Assembly: GCF_041199985.1 (NCBI RefSeq)
Contig: NZ_CP165647.1
Location: 1,922,001-1,986,000 of the forward strand
DNA: 64,000 nucleotides
Direction: 5' to 3'
Source of the DNA: Leptotrichia sp. HSP-536
Lineage (GTDB): Bacteria > Fusobacteriota > Fusobacteriia > Fusobacteriales > Leptotrichiaceae
Shown here: positions 38,208 to 47,432 of the stretch, piece after piece
Numbering within the stretch: position 1 is the stretch's first letter
Layout: every line of letters starts with the position of its first letter
The notes under the pieces: model-generated
What the model saw: the letters and a program-made list of their open reading frames with translations, nothing else
Told to the model about the DNA's origin: nothing
Database searches by the model: none
Made by a program: the position numbers and the translations under genes

Positions 38208-39983
38208 TTAGTATAAATTTAATTTATATGTTAAATAATACAATGGTTTATTTTGATTCTGCATTGCAAAATCATACTCGTTAAATGCTTTTTTAGCTTG
38301 TGGAATATTTTTTTGAAGCTGTGCAGATAAATCAACTTTTGCTACAATCATATTTAGAAGAGTCTTTAATTTTTGAGACAAATCCTGTTCCAGATAAATA
38401 TTTTCTACAGCATAATTTTTATGCAACTTCAAATCTTTTGCCATAATTTTTATAACTTCATCAAGACTTGCAATCCCATCAACTAGTTTTATATCCTTAG
38501 CTTCATCTCCAAGCCAAATTCTACCTTGTGCATAGCTTTCAAGAACATTTTCATCAATTTTACGATTTTTGGAAACTCGTGATTTAAATTCATTGTATGT
38601 TTCTTGCATTGATTGACTAATTTTGGCTCGTGATTCTTCTGACAATGGAGCAAAACTATCATTAATATCAGAATATTTTCCTTTTGATATTGAATTTGAA
38701 TGAACTCCGTATTTATCCTGTGTATTGTAAAGTTTAGGCAGCATTGAAACTACACCGATTGAACCAGTAATTGTAGCATTGTTTGCGAAGACTTTTTTTC
38801 CTGCCATTGAGATGTAGTAACCTCCAGAGGCAGTAGTATCAGCCATTGAAACATAAATTGGAATTTTCAGTTTTGTCAGTTCCTGATAAATTACTTCAGA
38901 AGCAAGTGCTGAACCTCCTCCTGAATTTACACGAAATACAATTCCTTTTAAATTTTTAGTTTGCATAGCTTTTTCAATTTTTTGAAGAATATTGTCAGGC
39001 GTAATAGTTCCTTCTGTAATACCGTCCGCATCGTATAAAATTGAACCTTCAGCATAAATTACAGCAATTGTCCCATTTCTTGAATTTCCAGTTTTTTCAT
39101 ATTGAACTCTTTTTTGATAGTAATCTGTAATATCTGCAATATTATTTTCACTAATATTCAATCGCTCTGTCAAAGTGGAAAATTGTTCCAATTTATCAAC
39201 TAAACCTTTATCACGTGCTGAAAATGGTGTTAAACTAGTAATATTTCCATTTACGATATCACTATTTAAAACATTTTTATCAACTTTACGGTTTTTAGAA
39301 ACATCGGTAATAAATTTGTTGTATCTGTTTTCCAAAATTCTTGTCAATTCAGAACGTAATTCTGGCGTCATATCATTTCCAACATATTCTTCTCCATAAG
39401 ACTTGTAATTTCCGATACGGACAACTTCCATATTTACTCCAAGCTTATCAAATAGTCCCTTATAATAAAGATCTGAATAATGATATCCTGTTAAATCAAG
39501 GCTTGCCGAAGAGGAAGGAACCATTACAACTTCATTTGCAATAGAAGCTAGCTTATAATTGGCATTTGTAATATAGGCACCAAAAGCATATATTTTTTTA
39601 TTATTTGCCTTTAATTCTTCAAATTTTTTAGTCAATTCTTCGATTTTGGCAGATGATAAATCTATCGTATCCAAAGCGATAATTACACCTTTTACTTGAT
39701 TATTATTTTTTATATCATCCAAACTATTTAAAATATCCATATAGGATAGTTTTTCATCTGATAAAAAATTAGAACCTAAGATTTTATCTTCACTAACATT
39801 AGAAACATTAAAAAGTATGTATTCATAACTTTTTTCAGGTTTATCTTTAAAATTAAAAATTGCAATGGCAGCTATTCCAATAATAAAAATTATAAATATA
39901 AATAGCGACATCTTTAAAAAAAATGAATATATCTCTTTTAACGTAAAAATCAAAAACTTTTTCAAAAAGTCTAAAAATTTCAT
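38208..39983 (-). CDS. sppA: Signal peptide peptidase SppA, 67-kDa type (protease IV)
   Basis: A 591-residue inner-membrane serine protease. One N-terminal transmembrane helix (MSLFIFIIFIIGIAAIAIF) anchors two tandem ClpP-fold halves. The catalytic Lys lies in RIGNYKSYGEEYVG in the first half, and the catalytic Ser in ADTTASGGYYIS in the second, which is the split dyad of E. coli SppA. FRVNSGGGSALASE is the second-half core motif. It degrades cleaved signal peptides in the membrane, fitting the heavy secretion load of this region. ATG at 39983 has GAGGAGG. Confidence 0.94.
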   Translation of the reverse strand: MKFLDFLKKFLIFTLKEIYSFFLKMSLFIFIIFIIGIAAIAIFNFKDKPEKSYEYILFNVSNVSEDKILGSNFLSDEKLSYMDILNSLDDIKNNNQVKGVIIALDTIDLSSAKIEELTKKFEELKANNKKIYAFGAYITNANYKLASIANEVVMVPSSSASLDLTGYHYSDLYYKGLFDKLGVNMEVVRIGNYKSYGEEYVGNDMTPELRSELTRILENRYNKFITDVSKNRKVDKNVLNSDIVNGNITSLTPFSARDKGLVDKLEQFSTLTERLNISENNIADITDYYQKRVQYEKTGNSRNGTIAVIYAEGSILYDADGITEGTITPDNILQKIEKAMQTKNLKGIVFRVNSGGGSALASEVIYQELTKLKIPIYVSMADTTASGGYYISMAGKKVFANNATITGSIGVVSMLPKLYNTQDKYGVHSNSISKGKYSDINDSFAPLSEESRAKISQSMQETYNEFKSRVSKNRKIDENVLESYAQGRIWLGDEAKDIKLVDGIASLDEVIKIMAKDLKLHKNYAVENIYLEQDLSQKLKTLLNMIVAKVDLSAQLQKNIPQAKKAFNEYDFAMQNQNKPLYYLTYKLNLY

Positions 39984-40121
39984 TTTTTATTTTCCTCCTC
40001 ATCTAACTTTACATAAATTTAAGTTTTTCAAATTATATCACTTTAATCTACAAATATCAATAAATATAAATAATTTTTCTATAGTTTCAATATATCTAAA
40101 CTCGCACTTTTCCTTAAATTA

Positions 40122-40149
40122 TTGACAAAAATAAAAAGTAATGTATAAT
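40122..40149 (+). promoter_or_regulatory. Sigma-70 promoter of the TPR/Sel1 gene
   Basis: A perfect TTGACA (40122-40127), a 16-base spacer and a perfect TATAAT (40144-40149), 57 bases before the start codon. Confidence 0.75.
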
Positions 40150-40206
40150 TAAATTATAAATTTTTTAATATATCTAAACAAATCAATTATAAGGAGATGA
40201 TTTAAA

Positions 40207-40887
40207 ATGAAAAAACTTATTATATTAGGAATTATCACTTTAGCACATGCAGTGCAGGCAGGATATTTAGAAGATGGGAATTCATATTATAAAAATAAAA
40301 ATTATCAGAAAGCTGAACAAATGTACTTAAAAGCAATCCAAGAAAATAATATTGAGGGTATGACTAATTTAGGCCAGTTATACTATAAACAAGGTAAATA
40401 TGAGGAAGCCGAACAAATGTATCTGAACGCTGTTCAAAAGGGCAATACTAATGCCCTGTATAATTTAGCAATTTTATACGAAGATCACAATGAAGCTGAA
40501 CAAATGTATCTGAACGCTGTTCAAAAGGGTAATGTTGATGCTATATTTAATTTGGGACTTTTATACTTTAAACAAGAAAAATATAATAAAGCTGAACAAA
40601 TGTTTTTAAAAGCTATCCAAAAAGAAGATGTTGAAGCTATGAATAATTTGGGGGTTTTATATAGAAAACAAAATAAAGACGATAAAGCTGAACAAATGTT
40701 TTTAAAAGCCATTCAAAAAGATTATATTCCAGCTATGTTTAATTTAGGAAGGTTGTATATAGATCAAAAAAAATACAATAAAGCAAAAAAATATCTCAAA
40801 ATGGTAATTGATTTAGGTAATGAAAATAACTTAGTAACTAAAGAAGCTCAAGAAGTATATAAAAAAATGATACAGGCAGGATATTAA
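40207..40887 (+). CDS. Secreted TPR/Sel1-like repeat protein
   Basis: A signal peptide (MKKLIILGIITLAHAVQAG) is followed by about six helix-pair repeats with the recurring phrase KAEQMYLKAIQ...ALYNLA.LY. Units are 29 to 36 residues; one (ALYNLAILYEDHNEAEQMYL) has lost the KQGKY turn, so it is about six residues shorter. DNA of neighbouring units is nearly identical in stretches, which favours unit gain and loss by recombination. Such proteins act as binding scaffolds; the partner is unknown. ATG at 40207 has AAGGAGATG. An ISLre2-like element lies 37 bases downstream. Confidence 0.85.
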   Translation: MKKLIILGIITLAHAVQAGYLEDGNSYYKNKNYQKAEQMYLKAIQENNIEGMTNLGQLYYKQGKYEEAEQMYLNAVQKGNTNALYNLAILYEDHNEAEQMYLNAVQKGNVDAIFNLGLLYFKQEKYNKAEQMFLKAIQKEDVEAMNNLGVLYRKQNKDDKAEQMFLKAIQKDYIPAMFNLGRLYIDQKKYNKAKKYLKMVIDLGNENNLVTKEAQEVYKKMIQAGY

Positions 40888-40945
40888 TAATCCTAAAAAG
40901 TTATTTTTCTTTTAATTTCAAAAAGACAGAGTAAAAAATATAGGG

Positions 40946-40990
40946 GCAGTCATTAAATACCACAACAAATCATTTTTGACTGCTTTTTTT
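40946..40990 (+). terminator. Terminator at the left end of the ISLre2-like element
   Basis: Stem GCAGTCA/TGACTGC (40946-40952 and 40977-40983) followed by TTTTTTT. It would stop read-through from the TPR/Sel1 gene into the element. Confidence 0.65.
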
Positions 40991-42187
40991 AAAATATTTT
41001 ACTTTGTGATATTTCTTTCAAAACTTCCCTAATCGGACTTTCTCCTCCTCTCAAATATGGCATATTTGTGCTTTTTCCTGTTTCATTAACAATTTCTGGC
41101 AAGCATTCCATCTCTATTACCTTTTCTAGTGAACTCGTTCTTTTCCCGCTAAAGTACAATTCATACGCCTTTTCCCTGTCTTTTCCATAGTTTGCAAAGA
41201 AAGTGTGGTATAACGCTCTTGCCTTTATCTTTCTTCTTGAAAATGCTTTGCTTTTGGCCTACTTGATAGAAATCTTGAGCATTCGTGGGATACAAGGGCT
41301 TCCGTCCTTGAGCCTATGTAGTCCTCCTCCGTGTATATTCTTCTTATCTTCTCATACTGGTTAAGCAGCATCTTCGTCTGGTCTTTTCTTCTCTGTCTCA
41401 CATTCTCCTTTTCCTTGAACTTCTCATAAAAATTTTCAAGTTCTTTAGAATCGTCTCCCTTTAGCCATCTGTAAAGATTTTTTGATATTTCCTTATAGTT
41501 AAGTACATACTCCGACGCTTTCTCAAGCGATACGGATGCAGGAAACATTATTGTGTGCTTGTCAATGAGTTTATTCCTGTCTCTGCAGATTTCCTCAATT
41601 CCACGATGTATTACAGCCATCCTCATGTATGTATTTTTACTTCTTCTGCATTTCATATGGTCTTCATCAATCTCCATATATACTGGCGAACTGTCATCTC
41701 TTTCAAATCTTTCAATATCAAGTTTCGGCATTTGAAAAGAATGGACAGGATTATACACGGCAGCCCTTGAAACACCGTAAGTTTTTGCAAGAAATGAAGT
41801 TGCAGCATGCTGATATTCAAAAAGTATAGTAAAAATCAGCTCCTCAGAAAGCCGTCTATACCGCTTAAGTCCAATTTTTTCATCAATGTAGTAGTGAATG
41901 CCTGTTTTTTTGTTTACATATTTTCGACGTTCAAAAGTTACATCCCCGAAGGCAGTGATAACAGTTCTTTTAACAAAACCTCTGCTTTTAAACTTATCTT
42001 TTCTTTCGTTGGAATGAAAGAAGTAATCATCAGCTCTTTTGACATAAACTTTAAACAGTGTTTCAAAAGCTTTTGTGACAAACAGCTTAAACTGCTGCTC
42101 AAACGGAAGTCTGAAAGAAAAAATATTTTTAAGAAAAGTCTTTACAAGTGAAGAAAAATTTGATATTCTAATCATAGAGGGAACCAC
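40989..42187 (-). pseudogene. ISLre2/UPF0236-type transposase, frameshifted and internally deleted
   Basis: The N-terminal part is open to 41225 (320 codons) and includes SSPVYMEIDEDHMKCRRSKN, the first acidic segment of this family. After SSRP the frame is lost; adding one base near CCAAAA joins it to SKAFSRRKIKARALYHTFFANYG and on to a stop at 40989 (399 residues if repaired). The segment after EYVLNYKEISK runs straight into NLYRWLKGDD, where family members carry the second catalytic block, so an internal deletion is also likely. It should be inactive. Confidence 0.75.
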
Positions 42188-42302
42188 CTTTCAATAGGAT
42201 TTGGCGATTATATTGTAACTGGTTTCCTCTTTTTTGTTAATTTGAAATTTAATTAAATTTATTTGCCCCTATATTTTTTACTCTGTCAAAAATAAAGTAA
42301 GG

Positions 42303-42332
42303 TTAGAAAATTTAAGAAAAATATGGTATACT
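42303..42332 (+). promoter_or_regulatory. Putative extended -10 promoter
   Basis: TTAGAA (42303-42308), 18 bases, TATACT (42327-42332) preceded by TGG (extended -10). It lies just outside the right end of the IS, so the insertion spared it. It serves the small secreted protein at 42375. Confidence 0.45.
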
Positions 42333-42374
42333 ATAATAAATTATTATAAAAATATATTTAGGAGGACTTTTATT

Positions 42375-42779
42375 ATGAAAAAAATTATATTAGCATTATT
42401 TGCTGTGTCAATGGTTATGTTTGCTGGAAATAGTGAAACTAAAAAGGTACATGAACAAACTGCAAAATTAAAAAATGATTCTTATTGTAACGTTCCCAAA
42501 AGTCATAGTGAATTTAAAAAAATAAACGATAAAGATTACAGAGTTAATATTGACTTTGAAAAGTGTGTATTTGATGGTGAAACTTACAATGATGTAAAAG
42601 TTGGGATTCTTGTTCAAAACACTGAAAAAACTGAAAAATATTTGAAAAAATACAAATATATGCATTTAAAAGCTGGTAGAAATTTAGTTTATGATTCAAA
42701 AAATAATACTTATTATCATGATGGCTCTTGGGCATTTAATAATGACAAAGCATATCCTACTGTGTTCGACGGAAAATAA
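42375..42779 (+). CDS. Small secreted protein of unknown function (134 aa)
   Basis: The signal peptide is MKKIILALFAVSMVMFAG. The mature part of about 115 residues is polar, with two cysteines (DSYCNVPKS and FEKCVFDG) that could form a disulfide, and a Tyr/His-rich end (NNTYYHDGSWAFNND). I recognise no family. ATG at 42375 has AGGAGG. A 78-base gap leads to the cyclophilin gene, so they may be cotranscribed. Confidence 0.7.
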   Translation: MKKIILALFAVSMVMFAGNSETKKVHEQTAKLKNDSYCNVPKSHSEFKKINDKDYRVNIDFEKCVFDGETYNDVKVGILVQNTEKTEKYLKKYKYMHLKAGRNLVYDSKNNTYYHDGSWAFNNDKAYPTVFDGK

Positions 42780-42857
42780 AAGATTGAAAAATTTATTTAA
42801 AAATACTTTACAATATGATAAAATAAATAAATCAAATATAAAAACGAAAGGAGATGT

Positions 42858-43457
42858 ATGATCAGGAAATTATCATTGCTAATGTTATCGCTTTTATTGA
42901 TGACGACTGTCGGTGTGCTATCATACAGTAAAGAGTATAAAATGAAAGTAAAAATTACAACTGCAAAAGGTGATGTCAATATTAATTTATTGCCAGAAAA
43001 ATCACCTGTAACAGTAGCAAATTTCGTAAATTTAGCAAAACACGGATATTACGACGGATTAAAATTCCATAGAGTTATTGAAAATTTTATGGCTCAAGGT
43101 GGAGATCCGACTGGAACAGGAATGGGAGGTCCAGGATATAGATTTGAAGATGAAGTCAACAATGGCTTGAATTTTTCTAAAGCTGGAAAATTGGCTATGG
43201 CAAATGCCGGACCAGGAACAAACGGAAGTCAGTTTTTTATTACAACAGTTCCGACTGAATGGTTAAACGGTAATCATACAATTTTTGGAGAAGTTGTATC
43301 TAATGCTGATTTGGATGTTGTAAAAAAATTGTCTAATGGAGATATTATGACAAAAGTTACAGTTGAAGGAGATGTAGACAGCTTTTTGAAAACTCAGAAA
43401 AGTAAAGTTGACAGCTGGAATAAAGTATTAAAACAAAATTTTCCAAATAAATTTTAA
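42858..43457 (+). CDS. Cyclophilin-type peptidyl-prolyl cis-trans isomerase, exported
   Basis: A 199-residue protein. A signal peptide (IRKLSLLMLSLLLMTTVGVL) precedes a single cyclophilin domain. Active-site residues are visible: Arg in FHRVIENFMAQGGD, GSQFFITT, and Trp plus His in TEWLNGNHTIFGEV. The periplasmic form would help fold exported proteins such as the autotransporters and OmpA-type proteins nearby; that link is inference. ATG at 42858 has AAAGGAGA; an ATG four bases earlier is out of frame. argG begins 22 bases after the stop. Confidence 0.92.
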   Translation: MIRKLSLLMLSLLLMTTVGVLSYSKEYKMKVKITTAKGDVNINLLPEKSPVTVANFVNLAKHGYYDGLKFHRVIENFMAQGGDPTGTGMGGPGYRFEDEVNNGLNFSKAGKLAMANAGPGTNGSQFFITTVPTEWLNGNHTIFGEVVSNADLDVVKKLSNGDIMTKVTVEGDVDSFLKTQKSKVDSWNKVLKQNFPNKF

Positions 43458-43479
43458 TTAACATTAAGAAAGGAACAAA

Positions 43480-44682
43480 ATGGCAAAAGAAAAAGTAGTT
43501 TTAGCCTATTCAGGTGGACTTGATACATCAATTATCATACCTTGGCTAAAAGAAAATTATGATTTAGAAGTAATCGCCTGCTGTGTAAACGTTGGACAGG
43601 AAGAAGATATGGAAGCTGTAAAAGTAAAAGCCATCGAATCAGGAGCTTCTAAAGTTTATGTAGAAGATAAGAAAGCTGAATTTGTAAAGGATTACGCTTT
43701 CCGTGCGTTAAGAGCAGGAGCAGTCTATGAAAATAAATACTTGCTTGGGACTTCCTTTGCAAGACCCCTTATTTCAAAAGTTCTTGTTGAAGTGGCACAT
43801 AAGGAAGGTGCAAAATATATTTGTCACGGTTGTACAGGAAAAGGGAATGACCAGGTTAGATTTGAAACTGGAGTTTTTTCTTTAGACCCAACATTAAAAA
43901 TAATAGCACCTTGGAGAATGTGGGATATTTCTTCAAGAGAGGATGCAATTGATTATGCACAGAAAAATGATATAAAAATTACTGTAACAAAAGAAAAAAT
44001 TTATTCAAGAGATCAAAATCTTTGGCATATTTCACATGAAGGCGGAGATATTGAAAGACTTGAAAATGAGCATAAGGAAGATATTGTATATATGATGACA
44101 ACTCCTCCAGAAAAAGCTCCTGACAAGCCAACTTATGTGGATATAACATTTGAACAGGGATGGCCTGTGAAAGTAAATGGTGAGGAACTGGAACCAGTGG
44201 AACTATTGACAAAGCTAAATAAAATCGCTGGAGAAAATGGTGTCGGAGTAATTGATATTGTTGAAAATAGACTGGTTGGAATGAAATCCAGAGGAGTTTA
44301 TGAAACTCCAGGCGGAACATTGCTGATGGAGGCTTTAAAAGAGCTAGAAACATTGATTTTAGACAAAGATACATTTGACTTTAAAAAAATGGTTTCACAA
44401 AAATATGCAAGTATAGCTTATTCTGGACAATGGTTTACGCCTTTACGAGAAGGGCTTGACGCATTTGTAGATGAAACTTCTAAAAATGTAACAGGTACGA
44501 TAAAATTGAAATTGTACAAGGGAAGTGTGAAAATAGCTGGAAGATTTACTGATTTTGCATTATATGATGAAGAAATTTCGTCATTTGGAGCAAGTGAATT
44601 GTACAGTCATAAAGACGCTGAAGGATTTATAAAATTATTTTCACTGCCAAATAGAATTAGAGCATACAAAAAACATAAATAA
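43480..44682 (+). CDS. argG: Argininosuccinate synthase
   Basis: A full-length enzyme (400 residues) joining citrulline and aspartate with ATP in arginine synthesis. The N-terminal ATP pyrophosphatase motif is AYSGGLDTS; further signatures are CHGCTGKGNDQVRFE, IAPWRMWDI and SRGVYETPGGTLL. ATG at 43480 has AGAAAGGAAC. It follows the cyclophilin gene by 22 bases. argH, the usual partner, is not in the window. The sequence is unremarkable for the family. Confidence 0.96.
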   Translation: MAKEKVVLAYSGGLDTSIIIPWLKENYDLEVIACCVNVGQEEDMEAVKVKAIESGASKVYVEDKKAEFVKDYAFRALRAGAVYENKYLLGTSFARPLISKVLVEVAHKEGAKYICHGCTGKGNDQVRFETGVFSLDPTLKIIAPWRMWDISSREDAIDYAQKNDIKITVTKEKIYSRDQNLWHISHEGGDIERLENEHKEDIVYMMTTPPEKAPDKPTYVDITFEQGWPVKVNGEELEPVELLTKLNKIAGENGVGVIDIVENRLVGMKSRGVYETPGGTLLMEALKELETLILDKDTFDFKKMVSQKYASIAYSGQWFTPLREGLDAFVDETSKNVTGTIKLKLYKGSVKIAGRFTDFALYDEEISSFGASELYSHKDAEGFIKLFSLPNRIRAYKKHK

Positions 44683-44710
44683 TTAGAAAAATATTATAAT
44701 TAATGGTGGA

Positions 44711-44742
44711 GTAAAAAATCAAGGGGCAGAAAATACTGCTCC
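44711..44742 (-). terminator. Terminator between argG and the TMEM43-like gene
   Basis: Stem GGGGCAG/CTGCTCC (44723-44729 and 44736-44742, one G-T pair). On the minus strand it is followed by TTGATTTTTT. The same bases resemble the end of the ISLre2-like element, so an IS end relic may have become a terminator. Confidence 0.5.
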
Positions 44743-44753
44743 TTAAAAAAACT

Positions 44754-45758
44754 TTATTTTTTGTAGTTAAATTGTGGTGGCTTTGGCTTCGGTTTAAAGT
44801 CTTTAGGTGATAAAGTTAAAAGAATTCCAATTATTGCTATAACTACTAAGATAGTGCTTATTTTTTTTAATTCGGATTCTTCAGATGTAAGCCATTTTAA
44901 ATACTCATCTTTGGATAATATTCCTTCTTTAATATGCTCGTCTTGTTGCAGTCCTTCTTTATTATCTGTTACAATCCTATTTCCTTCCTGTCTTCCAACG
45001 ATAGTGACTGGGTTAGTCTTTTTTAATACCTGATAAGAAAATTTTATACGTATGTCGCCAATTTTGCTGCCGTTTGAAAGACTGCTAAATTTTCCGTCAT
45101 CAACTGTCTTTAGATTCATTCCAACTTTTTTGATGTATTCCTTACAGTTATTATCCAGTTCTTCCTTTGTAAATCCACGTGACTCGGTTTCAGCATATTT
45201 TGTCGAAGATGCTAATTTAAGAGAATCGAACAAAAATTCTCCAATCTTCAAATCATTTTTGGAATAGTAACTGCTTAAGTTTATTGCTGGAGGATTTTCA
45301 TATACTGAAATCCACTTATCTCGTTTTTCTGTTGAGAGAACCCATTCTCTTTCAATAGAAGTTTCAGTTTCCTTTTCATCATAAAAACTACCTGTCTTTT
45401 TATCTTTGACTTTGCGAACAACTTCTTTTGATTTTTTTACATAAATATTCTGGTATGGTCTTCTGTAATAATAAATTGCATTTTTTACCTGCAATCCTGC
45501 TTCCTTATCAACAATAACACCACCATTTTCCAAAGTAGGAGTCCCTGAAACAATCACTAATTTTCCTTCATTTTCAGGTAAAACAGATTTTGTCTCTACA
45601 AGTTCGTTCTCAACCTTATCTAATCTGTTATAGAATATTGTAGTACCAAATATAAGCAAAATAAAAAAACTTATAATCCAGACTATCAGACGAAAATTTC
45701 TCATAAACTTACTTAATTCTTTTATAAACACAATTGCACCGCGAAAAATTTTTAACAT
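44754..45758 (-). CDS. TMEM43-like membrane protein
   Basis: A 334-residue protein with an N-terminal transmembrane helix (RLIVWIISFFILLIFGTTIF), a long extracytoplasmic part and a C-terminal helix (ISTILVVIAIIGILLTL). NEGKLVIVSGTP near residue 63, then YYYRRPYQN and EREWVLS, fits the TMEM43/LUMA pattern (NEGxLVhvsG, then RxVEMYQW and a W-containing strand). Function in bacteria is unknown; the human homologue sits in inner nuclear and ER membranes. ATG at 45758 has AAAGGAG. Family assignment is by eye and moderate. Confidence 0.6.
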   Translation of the reverse strand: MLKIFRGAIVFIKELSKFMRNFRLIVWIISFFILLIFGTTIFYNRLDKVENELVETKSVLPENEGKLVIVSGTPTLENGGVIVDKEAGLQVKNAIYYYRRPYQNIYVKKSKEVVRKVKDKKTGSFYDEKETETSIEREWVLSTEKRDKWISVYENPPAINLSSYYSKNDLKIGEFLFDSLKLASSTKYAETESRGFTKEELDNNCKEYIKKVGMNLKTVDDGKFSSLSNGSKIGDIRIKFSYQVLKKTNPVTIVGRQEGNRIVTDNKEGLQQDEHIKEGILSKDEYLKWLTSEESELKKISTILVVIAIIGILLTLSPKDFKPKPKPPQFNYKK

Positions 45759-46010
45759 CTTTAATTTCTCCTTTCTAAATAGTATTTTATATTAATTAAT
45801 ATTATTGCCTTTTATAAATTATGAAAATATTTTTAAATTGATTGGAATATTCGAAGTTGTAAATAGTTAATTTTTTTATTTTCATCATTATCTCTTTCAT
45901 AATTACAATCGAATTATAACAGCATAATTATTTTATGTCTAATACCTATTCTAAAAGTTTTGATTATGCCTTTTAGTTATTTCTAATTTTTAATTATTGA
46001 TAAATAAAAC
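45759..46010. other. Intergenic region without a recognised feature
   Basis: Very AT-rich DNA upstream of the TMEM43-like gene. I see no gene, repeat copy or clear promoter. Confidence 0.4.
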
Positions 46011-46042
46011 AAAAAAATCGCAGCTAAATTAATAACTGTGAT
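46011..46042 (-). terminator. Rho-independent terminator
   Basis: On the minus strand ATCACAG/CTGCGAT (46036-46042 and 46017-46023, one G-T pair) precedes TTTTTTT. It lies beyond the LysR pseudogene and could end the cobalamin-region transcript. Confidence 0.6.
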
Positions 46043-46106
46043 AAAATACTATTTTTTTATGTTTAATAACTGATTTTAATTATTTTTTATCAGAATTTCT
46101 CTTTTC

Positions 46107-46632
46107 TTAGATAAACTTGATAAATTCCCAAATTGCTGCCGAATATTTAGGATGTGGCTTCCAGACAAGTATTGTTCGTGATAGTGCTGAATTATAAAAT
46201 GAAATAAACTTTAAATCTTCAAAGTTATTTTCCAATCTTAAACCATACTGCACCCCATATTATTTCTTACCATCATTGCAGCGTTATAAATTAAATTCTG
46301 AAAGCATTTCTGACAATTCATTCATGTTCAAAAATTTGCCACATCCAATCCAAATTTCTCCCACAACTGATTCTTTATAACAAGAAAGCTCCTTTTTTGC
46401 TTTTTCTGCCAAAAATAACATTTCTTCTGTTCGCTGCTGCAACAATCTGCCTTCTTCAGTTAATAAAATTTTGTGATTACTTCTTGCAAATAATTTAACT
46501 CCCAGTTCATCTTCAAGTTATGAAAGCTGCCTGGACAATATTAGTTGTGTTATATAAAGCAGTTTTGCAGCTTTTGTTATATTTTCTTTCTTTTGCTACC
46601 ATGAGAAAATATCTTAATACTCTTAATTCCAT
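46107..46632 (-). pseudogene. LysR-family transcriptional regulator remnant
   Basis: From an ATG at 46632 the sequence reads MELRVLRYFLMVAKE, then one extra base breaks the frame; the next frame gives ITKAAKLLYITQLILSRQLS, a stop codon, then LEDELGVKLFARSNHKILL, a classic LysR winged helix. A C-terminal piece (LSRTILVWKPHPKYSAA) follows after a large internal deletion. It cannot make a working regulator. It lies 22 bases downstream of cbiH and may once have controlled it. Confidence 0.85.
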
Positions 46633-46653
46633 AATTTTATCTCATTTTAAAAA

Positions 46654-47403
46654 TTAATACTCATATTTCTTCTCATACCCTCTAGGTGTAACTATTTTCC
46701 CCTTTTTCACAAAGGTATTTGAATTTCCAATTAATACAATTGTAAGCATATTTATTTCAGAGTCAAGCATTTTCTCAAGTGTTGTGATTTCATACTCTTC
46801 AGTTTCTCGTCCAGCATTTCTTACAATTGCAACAGGAGTATCTTTTGATTTGTGTTTTAACATAATTTTTTGTGCCTCAACAATTTGTGTTGTTCTTCCT
46901 TTACTTTTTGGATTGTACAAGCTTATGATAAAGTCACCCTGTGCTGCCAGTTCGATACGTTTTTTTATTAATTCCCAGTCTGTTAAAAGATTACTTAAGC
47001 TAATTGTTACATAATCGTGCATAATTGGTGCTCCAACGATTGCGGCTGCAGCGTTTGTTGCTGTAATTCCTGGGATTACTTCAATTTCTACATCGTCATT
47101 TTCATCAATAACTTCATACATAATTCCAGCCATACCATATACTCCAGCATCTCCGCTACTAATTAAAGCTACATTTTTTCCAGATTTCGCAAGTTCTAGA
47201 ACTTCGATACATCTGTCAACTTCCTTCATCATACTTGAACTTTTTATTTCCGTATTTGGAAAATATTCCTTAATCAAGTCAGTATAAGTTTTATACCCAA
47301 CAATTACATCGCTTTTCTCCATTGCTTCGTAAGCCTTAAAAGTCATGTCTGCCTTTTTTCCTGGTCCAATTCCTACTACATAAATTTTTCCTTTTTTGTT
47401 CAT
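46654..47403 (-). CDS. cbiH: Precorrin-3B C17-methyltransferase
   Basis: A 249-residue SAM-dependent methyltransferase of the CobJ/CbiH type in corrin-ring synthesis. The N-terminal YVVGIGPGKKADMTFKAYEA and ISSGDAGVYGMAG are the family motifs, with IPGITATNAAAAIVGAP after them. It acts in the cytosol at ring contraction, just before CbiG in the anaerobic route. ATG at 47403 has GAAGGAGAG. Other pathway genes here (cbiG, cbiT) lie upstream in the same direction but are separated by unrelated genes. Confidence 0.93.
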   Translation of the reverse strand: MNKKGKIYVVGIGPGKKADMTFKAYEAMEKSDVIVGYKTYTDLIKEYFPNTEIKSSSMMKEVDRCIEVLELAKSGKNVALISSGDAGVYGMAGIMYEVIDENDDVEIEVIPGITATNAAAAIVGAPIMHDYVTISLSNLLTDWELIKKRIELAAQGDFIISLYNPKSKGRTTQIVEAQKIMLKHKSKDTPVAIVRNAGRETEEYEITTLEKMLDSEINMLTIVLIGNSNTFVKKGKIVTPRGYEKKYEY

Positions 47404-47432
47404 TTTTTCTCTCCTTCTAAATTTATTATTTA

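Larger units (their letters stand above)
40925..42287 (-). mobile_element. ISLre2-like insertion sequence, deleted, with perfect 24-bp ends
   Basis: The inverted ends at 40925-40948 (GACAGAGTAAAAAATATAGG...) and 42264-42287 are perfect 24-base complements. The element is 1363 bp. Flanks share only AAAAA, so no clear target duplication is visible. It contains a broken transposase. Similar end sequence (GGAGTAAAAAATCAAGGGGC) lies alone after argG at 44707. Confidence 0.8.

Noticed and set aside
40189..42901. CRISPR-like short repeats around the TPR gene
   Set aside because: The repeated DNA is in-frame TPR coding sequence and IS ends, with no regular spacers.
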